A DNA stretch of 64,000 nucleotides, taken from the NCBI GenBank assembly GCA_047967505.1, contig CM106540.1; one strand, written 5' to 3'. This stretch comes from Dipteris shenzhenensis. Lineage: Eukaryota > Polypodiophyta > Polypodiopsida > Gleicheniales. The translations under genes were made by a program, and so were the position numbers. Positions 10,010 through 21,290 of this stretch are shown piece after piece. Below the pieces are notes generated by a model that ran no database searches, was not told where the DNA came from, and saw nothing but the letters and a program-made list of their open reading frames with translations. The number at the start of each line of letters is the position of its first letter. Within the stretch, counting starts at the first letter, position 1.

Positions 10010-11239
10010 CCTGCTCCTGCATCAACAACCCGTCCGTACAACTCGAACTGTCCGTACAGCGCCGTACGTTCCATACAGGTCCGTACAGATCCACTACTCT
10101 AGTACCTGCGTAGCTGCGCTAGTTCTGTACCTGCCGTACCTTACCGTCCGTACAGGTCGCAGAAGTCGTTCGTACATCGCGACCGTATAGTTCATCGTCA
10201 AACTGTACGGTTCGCCGTACAGTGCAATACATCGCATACCGTACATGTCTTCATACCTGCTCGCCGTACATCGCGTACCGTACCTGTTGCAACCGTACTT
10301 GTGTCACCTTCCGTATGAAAGTTGTACCTGCAGTACCTGCTATTGTTTTACATGCGCGTACACACTGTACAGCAGGTAGTCGTACCTGTTTTCGTACAGG
10401 TTCTATTTTAGTACAGCTTGCTATCGCCGTACATCCTGCAGTCCCTTGTCATCGCCGTATGGTTCTGCGTCATCAGTACTCTGTCGTACATCCGCACGTG
10501 TGGCAGATTTGTACCTGCAGATCCGTACAAGGTTTCCTTCATCTGCAGGTGATCTTTGGTAGGCACATTTTGCAGACAGCCATTGTTTGGCTCAGTCTTT
10601 GGAAGTACATTTGGGGCATTTTGTTTGTTGCAGAGATTGCAATGAAATTGCAGGATCTACTTCACAAATTTGGGGTATTTTCAGGTTCACAATTACTTGC
10701 AAAGCAAACATTGCAGATAGATCTGCAAATTTGGTCTAAAATTTGGGGCCTTTGTTCAGAAATTGCAAATTTGGGGCTTTTAGTGAATTTGCCCCTTTCT
10801 GATTGCAATTTCAAGCTCGAAATTTGGGGCTTTCAATTTTGCAGTACAATTTCTTGAAGAAATTTGGGGATTTTGTATTTACACTGCAATCTCGCAGTGA
10901 AATTTGGGGCTTTTGCAGACAGAGCGCAATTCTTGCAACATTTGGGGCTTTTGATCAATTTGCCCCTTTCCGGTTGCAATTTCAGGCCTATTTTGGAGCT
11001 TTTGTGTTGGGAGAGCAATTTTTGGAGTTTTCAGTTCATACTGCCTTTCTTGGAGTGTTTTGCAGCACTTTTGGCAGATTCTGAAAAGTTTTTTATGCTT
11101 GGACAGATTTCTGACAGTGCAAGTACAGAAATCTGAGTTGCATTTACAGCCGGTGCTTGGCTGTGTTTTTTGGGAGTTGTGCATTTCATTCCCAGTAAGG
11201 GAATTCAGTTTTGTATCTGCTTAAATCTCGTTCTCAGAT
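10010..11239 (+). repeat. Copia-2 untranslated leader with two repeat zones
   Basis: Zone 1 (about 10020-10560) is packed with CCGTACAG / CGTACCTGC words. Zone 2 (about 10660-11000) repeats AATTTGGGGCTTTTGCA and an altered form AATTTGCCCCTTTC. Open frames here are broken and have no gag motif, so I treat it as leader. Both zones recur in the copia element at 59.7-60.6 kb. Confidence 0.7.
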
Positions 11240-13426
11240 ATGGCCCAGCAAAATCAGAATGACTTCCAGTTCGGTGGTCTTTCATAGGAAGACAAGTTGG
11301 ATGGTACCAACTACTCCCTCTGGAGTTTTATGGTACGCAATATTCTGATTTCTTGCAATTTATGGGATTATGTGAATGGGAGTGAGATCCGACCAGCAGG
11401 TATGGCACCTAATACCCCTCCTCAGCAAGGAGGTGGAAGAGGTCGTGCACAAGGGGCAGCTGCAGAACAAGTTGTTGGTGCAGCCATGGCCACTACTCCA
11501 GATCAGAAGAGATGGGATTCACGGGATGCCTTAGCTTTGTCATGCATCTCTCTTTCAGTGAAAAAATTTATCATTCCGCATACCCGGTCGTGTAAGACCT
11601 CGAAGGCAGCGTGGGATATTTTAGAAAGCATGTATGCAGCTCGGAATGATGCAAGGGTATCTTTCTTGAAAAGAGAGTTAAGTCATACACATATGGAAGA
11701 GGGTGACTCCATGTCAGTCCACCTCACAAAGCTACAGGATCTCAGAGAGCAATTGTTAAAAATAGATGAAATTATTCCTGATTCAGAGATGATTACAACC
11801 ACTCTGAATTCTCTTCCTGAGTCTTATCTCAGCTTTCATACCTCACTGAACTTATCATTAAGGGGGGGTGCAAATCCTCTCACTTTTCATGAGTTGATAG
11901 GACTTCTGCTTCAGGAAGAGCAGACCAGGAAAAATTTGGCTTCACGTGCAGGTGAACAAGCCATGCTCTCAAAGTTTAAATCAAAAACAAAGGGACAGGC
12001 AAAGACATCAGTAAATCAGTCTTCCAGTGGGTCAAGACAGCCTTCACAAAAGGCTAAAAATGATGCAAGTAAGCCCAAGAAGAAGGGTTTTTGTCACTAC
12101 TGCAAAAAGCCAGGTCATCACATTGCAGAATGCAGGAAAAGGCTTGCAAAAGAGAAGAAAAACAGCTCCGGAATGGCTGTTTCAGATTCAGCTCCTCATG
12201 CATCTGACAGTGGGGATGCTGCAGCCAACTTTGTTGGACAAGATTATGCCTTTTTATCTTGCATTTCAGATTCTAGGCTGGCTGTTCCAGATGCTTGGGA
12301 TAGTACAGCCACTTGCAGTGATGATACATATGCATTTTTGACTTGCAGTTATGACTCTTCTACGGATGCATCTGCTTTCAGTGTCAATGAAACACTGAAC
12401 ACTTGGTATTTTGACAGCGGTGCATCCAAGCACATCACTTCTAAGAAATGTCTTTTTACTTCCTTGCATCCACCTCCCGTTGGTAAGAAAGTCACTTGTG
12501 CCAACAACTCATCATATTCAGTACGTGGCACAGGAGATGTTGAGCTCACTGCCATTGATGGCTCAATTTTCAGACTTTCAGATGTGTTATATGTGCCTGG
12601 TATAACCAAAAAACTTCTTTCAGTGTCCACTCTTAACAGAGCTGGATTTCAGGTCATCTTTGAGGATGACAAATGTGCTGTCCGAGACAGGGAAGATGAC
12701 TATGCCTTAAGGTTATCTGGTACTCTCCTGCGCGGGCTTTTTCAGCTTGATCTTTTTGAGAAAAGAGCAGCCCATGCTCTTGCAGTTTCTACCCCTACCG
12801 CTGCCATGCAAAATGCAGAATTATGGCATGCCCGATATGGCCACATGCATTACAACAGCCTGATGACACTTCAGAAGTATTCCATGGTTGATGCATTGCC
12901 ACCTCTTGAGATACCTCCTCCACATGCCTGTGAAGGGTGCATTTTGGGCAAGATGCATCGATTTCCCTTCAAAAAGGATGGTTCAGTTAAAGCTGTCCGC
13001 AAATTACAACTTATACACAGTGATGTCTGTGGTCCCATGAGGACTCCATCGTTGGGTGGTCATCTCTACTTTGTTACATTTATTGATGATTACTCCAACT
13101 TCACTTGGGTTTTTGGGCTGAAACGCAAATCAGAAGTGTTCACGGTGTTTAAACACTTTTCAGCCATGGTTGAAAATGAAACCGGACTCAAGATACAGAC
13201 ATTGCGCACAGATAGAGGTGGGGAATACTTGTCTGCAGAATTTGATGCTTTTCTGAAAGGCAAGGGTATTGTGCATCAGCTCACAGTCAGGCTGACCCCT
13301 CAGCAAAATGGCAAAGCTGAGAGGAAAAATAGAACTCTCATGGAGATGGACAGATGTATGCTGAAAAGCAAACACATGCCTCACAAATTCTGGCTTGAGA
13401 GTTTGATGTGTGCCAATTACAAAAGC
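11240..13426 (+). pseudogene. Copia-2 gag-protease-integrase polyprotein, truncated
   Basis: The natural ATG is probably 11240, but a TAG at 11285-11287 breaks the frame; it reopens and runs from 11297 (residue numbers count from there). Gag (KLDGTNYSLW, UBN2-type) spans residues 1-~260, a CCHC knuckle (CHYCKKPGHHIAEC) lies at ~266, the aspartic protease WYFDSGASKHIT at ~370, the pre-integrase zinc region (WHARYGH, CEGCILGKMHRFPF) at ~508-560, and the integrase DDE triad sits in HSDVCGP (~573), TDRGGEY (~637) and AERKNRT (~675). After CANY (~13420) the frame reads on for ~95 codons through gypsy LTR sequence; that tail is not protein of either element. A live polyprotein would form the virus-like particle, process itself and integrate the cDNA. 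Confidence 0.88.
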
Positions 13427-14500
13427 GTCACACCCTTCACAAGGGGTACACACCTCTTCATGCACATACACTTTGGAGTACACACCTTTTCATGTGCGAC
13501 TCTTCACTCTCTATATAAGAGAGGCCCAATTGTATGCAAGACACTACAGACACTCAAGCAATACAAATATTCCTTGTTCTCTGCTATTTCAGTCTCCTTT
13601 CTGTTCCTTAGCACATTTCTAAATATAGTAAATCTAGGATTTCTTACAGTGGTATCAGAGCAAATTTCGCTCCTATCTATAGGAAATGCCCCCCACCTTC
13701 TAGCGCCTATCTGATACATCTCTTTCTACTAGAAGGATATTTGTGCACATTGTGCATGGAAGAGATGGAGAGAATGAGTGTAAAAATTTTTAGCGCCAAC
13801 CCCACCTAAAGTCATCAATGGCCTCTCCATCTCCCACACATCACGAGTTGATGTGAATGGACACGACAAAAATCGTGTCTTTTCATGTGCTTGGGCTGTC
13901 CCAAAACCAAGGGACGCACCTTTTCCACCATCGGACACACCTTTTGATGAAGAGTTTTCACTCCTCACCCAAGGGACACACCCCATCGTGGGAAAAAGGA
14001 CACACCTCTTCGTGTGGGGACACCCCTTTTGAAAACAGGGTCACACCCCTTCATGAAAAGGTACACCTATTCCAAGGGTCACACCCCTTAGAATAGGCAC
14101 ACCTATTGGCACCAAGCACCTTATAAAAGGGTACCTAGAGGGGCTAAAAAGGAAAACCCAGCCCCATACCTTAGGCCTAACCCTAGACTACCCACGGGTT
14201 AATTAAACCCACGCTTTAATTTTTGGCAACCACCCAACCTAGGCAGCCACACAAAAAAATGACGATTCCCGTTTGAAGCCCGTACGGAAATTCATCACGC
14301 AGGCTCGCCTCCCTTTCCATGCCATACGCAGCCCTCCATCAGCCGGTTTGCTGCCCTGGGTTCCTGCCAGTCTCTCAGCGCCAGATCCCTACCCATGCTG
14401 CCGCGAATCAGCCTTGGAAGCACGCAGCAAGCAGCGCCACAAGCAAGCAGGCTGCCCCTTTTTCGCCACCATACCTACCTGTGCCCAGCAGTTTTTCTGA
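13427..14500 (+). mobile_element. Ty3/gypsy fragment: 3' part of LTR, primer site and leader
   Basis: Close relative of the full gypsy element at 20866-26020. 13427-13648 matches the last ~225 bp of its LTR, including the TATATAAG box (13512-13519) and the ATTTCTTACA end. A Met-tRNA primer site (13650-13661) and the same leader words follow (GGAAATGCCCCCCACC, GGACACACC, AAGGGTACCTAGAGGGG). The 5' half of the LTR is missing and copia sequence abuts it, so this is a recombination product rather than a clean insertion. Homology fades before ~14500, next to the EAF1 intron. Confidence 0.82.
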
Positions 14501-14621
14501 AACTACCATCAAGATTCAGGCTATCTAATTAACCAGACAAGGCCATCATAATAGCGAATGAATTTTAGAAGCCAACTTAAACTGGAGTCATCAACAGACT
14601 GTAGCTATTAACAAAACATAC

Positions 14622-17600
14622 CTGACCAGGAACAGCAACATCAATTTCCATGGGCACTTCTCCACCATCAGCTTTATCAATCGGTGAATTTTGGGACACT
14701 CGATTAGCAATTTTTGCAATGTCTTTGTGAAGAAGCACCTCAATTGACTGCCAGTATTTAGTTACAGCATTTGCCAGACTCCGAGCAATCTTCCGCTGTC
14801 TATTGCAAAGTTCTCTTTCCTGAAACTCCACCTGCCGCTTCTCTTTTAAAATACACCTTGCCACCTGTGCAGCAGCAGCAGTCTTCCAAAGGCGCTCCTA
14901 GAGAGGGCACAAAATGAAGTTTTTAGATTGTTTACAATTAAAGCATGTACTTTCAACTTTCAAGGTCGTCACTTGAAGAATGAAGACGGCATCAATCACA
15001 GTTCCATCAAGCAAAGACACTGAAAATTATAGCCCACTATTGAAATTTGGAAATGGAATCTGAGAAGATATCACTTATTCATTAGAAACCCATAGACTCA
15101 TTTCCCTGTCAGTATGCTGGAGTGTTGGTGTAAAGGTTCTAACACCCCAAAAATACAAAAGCTACTTTCGAGTTCCATTATTGTGAAGAAACATCATGCT
15201 AATGTGTACCCAGTTTTTTGGGTACCGACAGGCTTTTAAGACCATCTTTGGCATCTATTGAGTGAAACGGATGTATGCCAATTCTACTTGCATTCCCCTC
15301 TCAACTGTACGCAGTCGGCATGCACACCACACTTAATATTTCAAATCTCCACGATAGTTTGGGCCTCAATAGCGGTGAAATATTTCATTGTGAGATGAAA
15401 TACCTGCATGAAGTCATTGGCCAACCAAGCCATCTCCTCAAGAACAAAATCCCAGTGGGACTTCCGACGTGGAGGTTCTGGAAAAGCCCTTTTCCGAGCC
15501 CATTCTGCACTCTGTTTTACAGAAGCCTGCACATTATCAACAGCAACGTCGTCAGTTAAACTGTGTTCTTTTGAAAGCAAGTAATATACAATTGCAGAGT
15601 CTTCTCCCACACCTTGACCATGTCAGCTTCCTCTGTATTAAATTTTTCATGTGTCTTCTTGGCAGGAGCAGAAGGATTGGCTTTGTGCTTTATCACCTCT
15701 GTGAGAGTCATAGGAGTCTTCTTCTCCCAACGATGTACAACACCAGGAGGTCTGTCACTAGATAATACCAATGTGCCAACATCCCTGCCTTGTAAAGATA
15801 TACTTTCACCATGAGCAGTGCTTGCCCCAGTGACCTCGGTGGACTGCGGCTGCACAGCACCTGCTTCCTGTGACCCTGAAACACCTAGAGATTTTCCATC
15901 CGCTTTATTCACTCTTGCTACCAAAAGACTGGGTGCTTGATCCGAAAGGCATTCCTCAACTTTGACTTTCGTTTCCCCAAACCTTTGCACTTTTTCCAAC
16001 AGCCTATCATCGCTGCTCTTATTCGCCAAGCCACTAGGCACAGCAGTCTCCATTTTCCCTTCCACTACTTCAGGCTCCGGAATCAGCTCAAGATTTGAGC
16101 TTGGGGCATCCACAGCTTCAGAATCCATACTCGAGTCATGCCTCTCTAAGAGTCTGGGTGTTGTTCCAGTTGCCCCACTGGAGATCTGCTGAGCACATGA
16201 CTCGAGATGCTCATTACTCTGCTTAGTAAATCCTTTCTTAATTTTTGAAGTTACATTTGCAGGGCATTTATCGTCTCTCTCTACCTTTGAAGATCTGTCA
16301 ACCCCTGCAAGACCACCATTAGAAATCTTCGCACTTTCTTTTTCTGTATACAAGGAGTCTCTTACAGATTCTTTATCACCATTAGAGGCCTGTTGGGAAA
16401 CGTTGCCCTCTGTAAAGGAAATTGCCCCTGCTGACTCTAATGCAGGAAAACATTTTTTCTTCTCATCTCTACAAGGAGTCGAAGAAGGAAGTCTTTCTAT
16501 ATTTTCTGAAGCGTCTTTCGATTCTGCCATGCCAGTAATATTTGCTTTATGTGAAGTTTGAACTAAAAAAGGCTCACTCACTCCCATTATTGCATCAACA
16601 TGTGGATGGCCATCACGTATAACTGCTGTCACCAGCCCCTGCTTAACATCTGTATTGCCTGACTGTAAACTACTTTGCCCCTCGTTGACTTGTGTCTCTC
16701 TCTCATTTGTAGCACCTCTTGCATCAGCATCAGATTGATGCGACCCTCTGACTCCAGACGAACAATTTGCAGAAGCATCTTCAACCCCAACTGTTGCTTG
16801 ATCCTTAGAAGTCGTGTATCCATTGCTGAAGCGATTACTTCTCTGTCGATTTCTTCTTGCATATTGACCTTTTAAGCCTGTTCTAATGCCCTTATAGCTA
16901 TCAAAGTCATTCTTGGATGGCTTTGATGGGTCGTGCTCAATAGAAGAGCTAATATTTGTTGTAAAAGTATCTGGGGGTGTGCTCTCACTACTATTGGTAG
17001 CAGCATCACTTTCATCAAGGCATAACTTCCCGGCTACATCCCAAGCCCTTTTGAAGTGGAACCCATGTTCTGAACCATTTTCTACAGAACCACCATTTGC
17101 CAAGTTACTCAATAGCTGGCCACTTTTCCCATCACTGACAGAAAAAAACATAGATACCGTTAGAATTTGCATGTATTAAAGCGTACACCATTAAAAAAGA
17201 TGCTATAGTTTAAATAGCAAAAAAGATAGCATAATCACTTGAGATGTGAACCAAGGGTATGTGAAGGACCTGGGTAATGACTGCTCAGCAAATCGGCCCG
17301 TTGGTGATGGAGACTGAAAACCAGTAGGCGTTTCTCCAACTTTAAAATCTAAAGGGTTGCCACCCTGCAAGGAGTCAAGGAGCAGATGCCTTGTTTAGAG
17401 TCAATGAGTATGTGATAGAGTCTGCCCTACAATCATCAATAAGTTCCTTAAAAATGAAGCAATTAAGTCATAAGCACCGCACCAGAAGAGAACTGCTGCT
17501 TTACCAAAAGCAATCTTTAAAGCCTTTGAGTCTCAACAAAACACATTCAAACAGCAATCAAACACATTAAAGAAACTGCAACTCTGGGAAAGCAGCAAAA

Positions 17601-18083
17601 GAAAACGTAGAAAGCCCATCCTTGTGTCATACACCACTCAGCACTGGCAAAAAGGGTTATGTTCATACAAACAGAAACGCGTGTTACAACAACAAGCCAA
17701 AAAGTTCCATACCCTCTCCAAAAATTCCAACTCCCTCAGGCGTTCATCACGAACAGCAACCTCCCGCCTGGATGCAAAATATAAGACATTAGATAAGACT
17801 ACCGCCTGGATGCAAAATATAAGATATTAGATAAGACTACAGAACCACTGCACGAGCACCCAGATTTGCTAAGGAAAGTTTTTTTAGTTAGTACAATAAC
17901 CTGAGCTCTGCTTGAGCTTTCTCAATAGCTGCACGGCGAGGTGATGGCTCGTTATCTATGCCAGCTACTGCACCAACTCCTGCGCCCATGGAACCTTCTT
18001 CTGCATTGACTAAAATTTCAGACCCTGGGCCTAATCCAGGGTCTTCCTTTATTGCTAAGCTAATTTCCAAGTCCCTTATCACA
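14622..18083 (-). CDS. EAF1: EAF1-type chromatin protein, N-terminal exons (HSA-domain region)
   Basis: Six exons on the minus strand, all with GT/AG borders and matching phases: 18083-17901, 17767-17713, 17364-17270, 17134-15613, 15526-15404, 14897-14622 (2254 coding bases, ~751 residues). Plant EAF1 hallmarks, from memory of the family: an ILVNAEEGSMG N-terminus, SPRRAAIEKAQAEL, RELEFLERGGNPLDFK, and the HSA domain KSHWDFVLEEMAWLANDF continuing as ERLWKTAAAAQVARC across exons 5-6. EAF1 is the scaffold of the NuA4 histone acetyltransferase complex; HSA domains bind actin-related proteins. Exon 3 could also end at 17239, but only 17270 keeps phase with exon 4. The start codon is unclear: the first exon is preceded by an acceptor-like TTTTTTGCAG, so translation may begin in an exon further right. 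The SANT domain and long C-terminus expected of EAF1 are not found to the left, where transposons begin within ~120 bases. It is either a gene with a giant intron or a truncated copy. No internal stop or frameshift is seen. Confidence 0.85.
17764..17839. repeat. 38-bp tandem duplication over an EAF1 3' splice site
   Basis: Two 38-base units (17764-17801 and 17802-17839) differ at one base. On the gene strand each unit contains the polypyrimidine/TTTTGCATCCAG acceptor used for exon 2. Confidence 0.9.
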
Positions 18084-18159
18084 CTGCAAAAAAGTTGCAT
18101 TAATCAATAAATGTACATTTTGGAAATCTTTATAAAGCAAAACATACTCTCACTCTCTC

Positions 18160-18197
18160 TCTCCATCCCATACGCCTGTGAGGCCTCCCGTGGACAT

Positions 18198-18233
<36 letters not shown>
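18160..18233 (+). mobile_element. LINE family A 3' tail fragment with (CT)n
   Basis: Only the last ~40 bp of the LINE 3' UTR (GAGGCCTCCCGTGGACATTAAT) and a (TC)n run at 18200-18233 are present. A copia RT fragment starts directly after the run. Confidence 0.7.
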
Positions 18234-18236
<3 letters not shown>

Positions 18237-19160
18237 GCTCGAGTGGAGAGACTTCCCAGTCAGGGCCTACAAAATAGTCCAACTGAAACTACCCTCTATG
18301 TCAAGAAGGACAAAAGGGATTGGCTAACATCCTTTATGTGGATGATATGCTGTTCACAGGCACAAGTGAGAAAAAATTTGCCAATTTCAAGTATGATCTT
18401 GAAGCTTCATTTGAGATGTCTGATCTGGGGCTGTTACACTACTATCTGGGCATTCAGTTTATGCAATCGAATGAAGGCATTATTCTCAAACAGTCCAAGT
18501 ACATACAAGGATTGTTACAGAGCTTCAATTTTCAGGACTGCATATACAGGGGCTGTTATAGAGGTTACTTCCATGGAGACAAGGCTGAGGCTGTCGATGC
18601 ATGATGGATGCCTCGTATATCTCTGCAATACGCGTCCAGATATTCAAATTCAGTGCATTGCGGTTGAGCAGGTATATGCACAGCTGAAAGACACAGCATT
18701 GGAATGTTGTACAGCGTCTTTTCAGATATCTGCAGGCACTCAGTCTCTGGTTTGTTCTATGCCAAGGGGGTGCATGCTTTCAGTGATTCAGATTGGTGGC
18801 AATTGTTTCTTTATTGGCAGTTCATGCGGCAGTTCATGCATTTCTTGGCCAAGCAAGAAATAATCCACTATGGCTACACCATCATGTGAAGCTGAGTACA
18901 GAGCAGCCTTTACAACTGCAGTAGAATGTGTGGATCAAGAGATTGACAGCAAATCTTCATGGTAGTGTGCAGCCATCTACCCCTTTTCTCACTGACTATG
19001 AGAGTGCCATTGTCGTAACACACAATCATGTGTTTCATGCCCGCACAAAACACATTGAAACATAATATCCCACTATTGCATGGACGAGAGATACAGTTTG
19101 ATCTATTGTCCTACACATCAGAACGTTGCATATCTTTTCACCAAAGCTTTACCCATAAAA
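18234..19160 (+). pseudogene. Copia RT-RNase H fragment, heavily decayed
   Basis: An early frame has QNSPTETTLYVKKD (the block before the catalytic loop). A second frame (18320-18604) has ILYVDDMLFTGTS and DLGLLHYYLGIQF, the copia RT palm, with the Asp pair intact. Later pieces (18600-18950) retain scattered RNase H words such as TRPDIQ and SCEAEYRAA in shifting frames. There are multiple frameshifts and no 5' part. Confidence 0.8.
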
Positions 19161-19224
19161 TGCCATTTCATTTATATATAGGAGTATTTAAAAACATTCA
19201 AAATTAATGAATAGATGGCCATCA

Positions 19225-19432
19225 TGTAAAAGGGTTTGCCATTTTCGTATCGTGCACACTTACTATTATTATGGTGGTTCATACCATTCCCCACTTACGG
19301 GGTTTTACCCGTTGGGCTAGTTAGAGCTTTTGGTTTGAGGGTACATAACCCTAAGTTTCATTGTACTTAGTAACAAATCGTTTTGCTTCACTCCTGCTCA
19401 CTCCACTCTCCTCCCTCACCCCATTCCTCACA
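19225..19432 (+). repeat. Candidate 3' LTR of the copia fragment
   Basis: Begins TGTAAAAGGG and ends CCTCACA, follows the RNase H remains by ~65 bases, and ends CT-rich like the copia LTR at 9668-9929. There is no partner LTR and no target duplication, so the limits are a guess. Confidence 0.35.
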
Positions 19433-20129
19433 TCCTAAGGAGACCAACTAGAATGGAGCCCGCCCAGGCCTATGATTCCCTAATGACATCTGTGCACAAA
19501 TGGGGCTGTGTGGTATGGGACACAATACTTGGGATCACTGTCCAGGGTTGCTTGATCTCTAGCTTGGGATGATCCTTGTGAGGATCTATGGTGGGTTGGA
19601 GACGTGCTAGCCTACACCATGTGTTTCCTTGTGTTCGTGTTCTAACTTCTATTGGTATTTGCAAATAGCTTGTAGATAAAGAGCTGCTTTGTACCCCTAG
19701 GTTAACTATGGCTAATCAATAAGATGTGTTTCAACACATATGGCCAATGCGGCAAGGGAATCAACTGACCAACACAAGCACCCACTTGACTTGCCACATG
19801 GCATTTTGCCAACCTACTAACGTGGCCAACAAGCCACATCAATTGCCGACCGACTCATGGCTCTTTGCCACATCTGTAATACAAATGACCTTTTCGCAAA
19901 ATGAATGCTTGCAGAAAATTCAAAGATTTATACACATTTTGGAAATTGATATTGGATTGCCCCTCCAAAAGGGAAACAATGCCCACTATGCATATACCTA
20001 GATGAATTCAAGAACATTCCCAAACTCATCCTCTAAAAACACAACATAGTGCAATTTCAATCTCACGATAGTCACTCATAAGATTGAAAACCGTAAACTC
20101 CATCACGCATAGCAGGGACTAGCTACTAT
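19433..20129. other. Anonymous sequence
   Basis: AT-rich to mixed sequence without recognisable coding motif, LTR end or RNA gene. CACACATAC-like short repeats occur around 20195-20225, just beyond its right edge. Confidence 0.4.
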
Positions 20130-20865
20130 GACATCCCCACTGATGTCATCAGCGCCCAACAGTGGGTGTAAACCATAGTATAGAAGCATGCTCTCACACA
20201 TACAAATCCACACACCCACACATACTTGAGCATCCATTTATACAAAGTCTTCGTACTGAGTTTCTGTCGGCACTTCGGAGGTGAAAGGCAAACTCAGCCA
20301 TGACGAAGGCTAGCACTAAAGGAGAAGGCAACATGAGTGTCTGTACTGCATATTTATCTTTACTACATAAATAGCGTGCTTTAATACTGGAAACTGTCTC
20401 CCACACACCATCCTCTAGTAGAGGTGGTGGGCGTGAGCGGGAGGGCTGAACTGCATCATGGATCTCAATCCGGGAGACCCGCTGTCCATGTATCCTATAA
20501 GCCAGAGAGAAAAGGTCAATCGTGAAGGCGTGTCCTCCCTTCCATGAGCGAGGCCGCCATCCCCCAAGTGGAATCCCTACTCATCCTCTGCGTGCTAGCC
20601 ACAATCCTAAAGGATGCCAACCATATTCGTTGTGCGACCGGGCAACCCCATAGGCAGTGAGGGATCGTCTTCAAAACTCCATTTGCACAGCCAGTGCATT
20701 TGCCATCTACCCGAATCTGCTCTAGCTAGGGGCCGATGGGCAAGACCCCCATGAGCCATCAGCCAGAAAAAATTGGAGATCTTGCGTGGGTGCAAGCTCA
20801 TCCAAAGACAAGGCCAGAAGCAAGCTATAACCTCTCTCGGGACATCCTACTGTACCAATGGTGTT
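20130..20865 (-). mobile_element. L1-type LINE remnant, 3' half (split by gypsy insertion)
   Basis: Minus-strand frame 20801-20607 encodes HPRKISNFFWLMAHGG, the zf-RVT segment also present in the LINE at 58.2-58.6 kb (RKISYFFWLVVHGG). The upstream half continues beyond the gypsy element at 26026. The break is at the GTGTT target site. Confidence 0.78.
20861..20865. other. Target-site duplication, left copy (GTGTT)
   Basis: GTGTT directly precedes the left LTR (TGTCACG) and is repeated at 26021-26025 after the right LTR. Confidence 0.93.
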
Positions 20866-21277
20866 TGTCACGATCTGTGACGTATTCCTTTCTCTATTTC
20901 TAGACTTATGGATGGTTTGATGAATGGACACTTGTGGAAGGGTATGCCCTTTCGACGGGACACTTCCTAATGAGGCACAACCCTTCACAAGAGACATCCT
21001 ATTGAAGAGACATTTCTATTGTAATGTACCCTCTCATCAAGGGTCACACCCTTCACAAGGGGTACACACCTCTTCTTGCACATACCCTTTGGAGTACACA
21101 CCTTTTCATGTGTGACTCTTCACTCTCTATATAAGAGAGGCCCAATTGTATGGATGACACACAACATCCACCCTACAGACATTCAAGCAATACAATTATT
21201 CCTTGTTCTCTGCTATCTCACTCTCCTTTCTGTTCCTTAGCACATTTCAAAATATAGTAAATCTAGGATTTCTTACA
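20866..21277 (+). repeat. Gypsy 5' LTR
   Basis: 412 bp. TATATAAG at 21128-21135 is a likely TATA box. Repeated GGGTCACACCC / GGTACACACC words precede it. Confidence 0.93.
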
Positions 21278-21278
21278 G

Positions 21279-21290
21279 TGGTATCAGAGC
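21279..21290 (+). other. Primer-binding site, initiator Met tRNA
   Basis: TGGTATCAGAGC one base after the LTR end. Confidence 0.9.

Larger units (their letters stand above)
9668..13426 (+). mobile_element. Ty1/copia retrotransposon (copia-2), 3' truncated
   Basis: 5' LTR 9668-9929, Met-tRNA primer site 9932-9943, a 1.3-kb repetitive leader, then gag-PR-IN in one frame from 11240. Copia homology stops in the integrase after the CANY motif near 13420. RT, RNase H and 3' LTR are missing and gypsy LTR sequence follows in the same orientation. The order protease-integrase before RT identifies copia. Confidence 0.88.

Noticed and set aside
10222-11136. Open frames of 211 and 90 codons in the copia-2 leader as a possible extra ORF
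   Set aside because: Composition mirrors the nucleotide repeats, overlapping frames are open too, and no counterpart is seen in copia-3.
17239-17364. Longer EAF1 exon 3 ending at the GT after base 17239
   Set aside because: It leaves phase 0, while exon 4 needs two carried bases; the donor after 17270 fits exactly.
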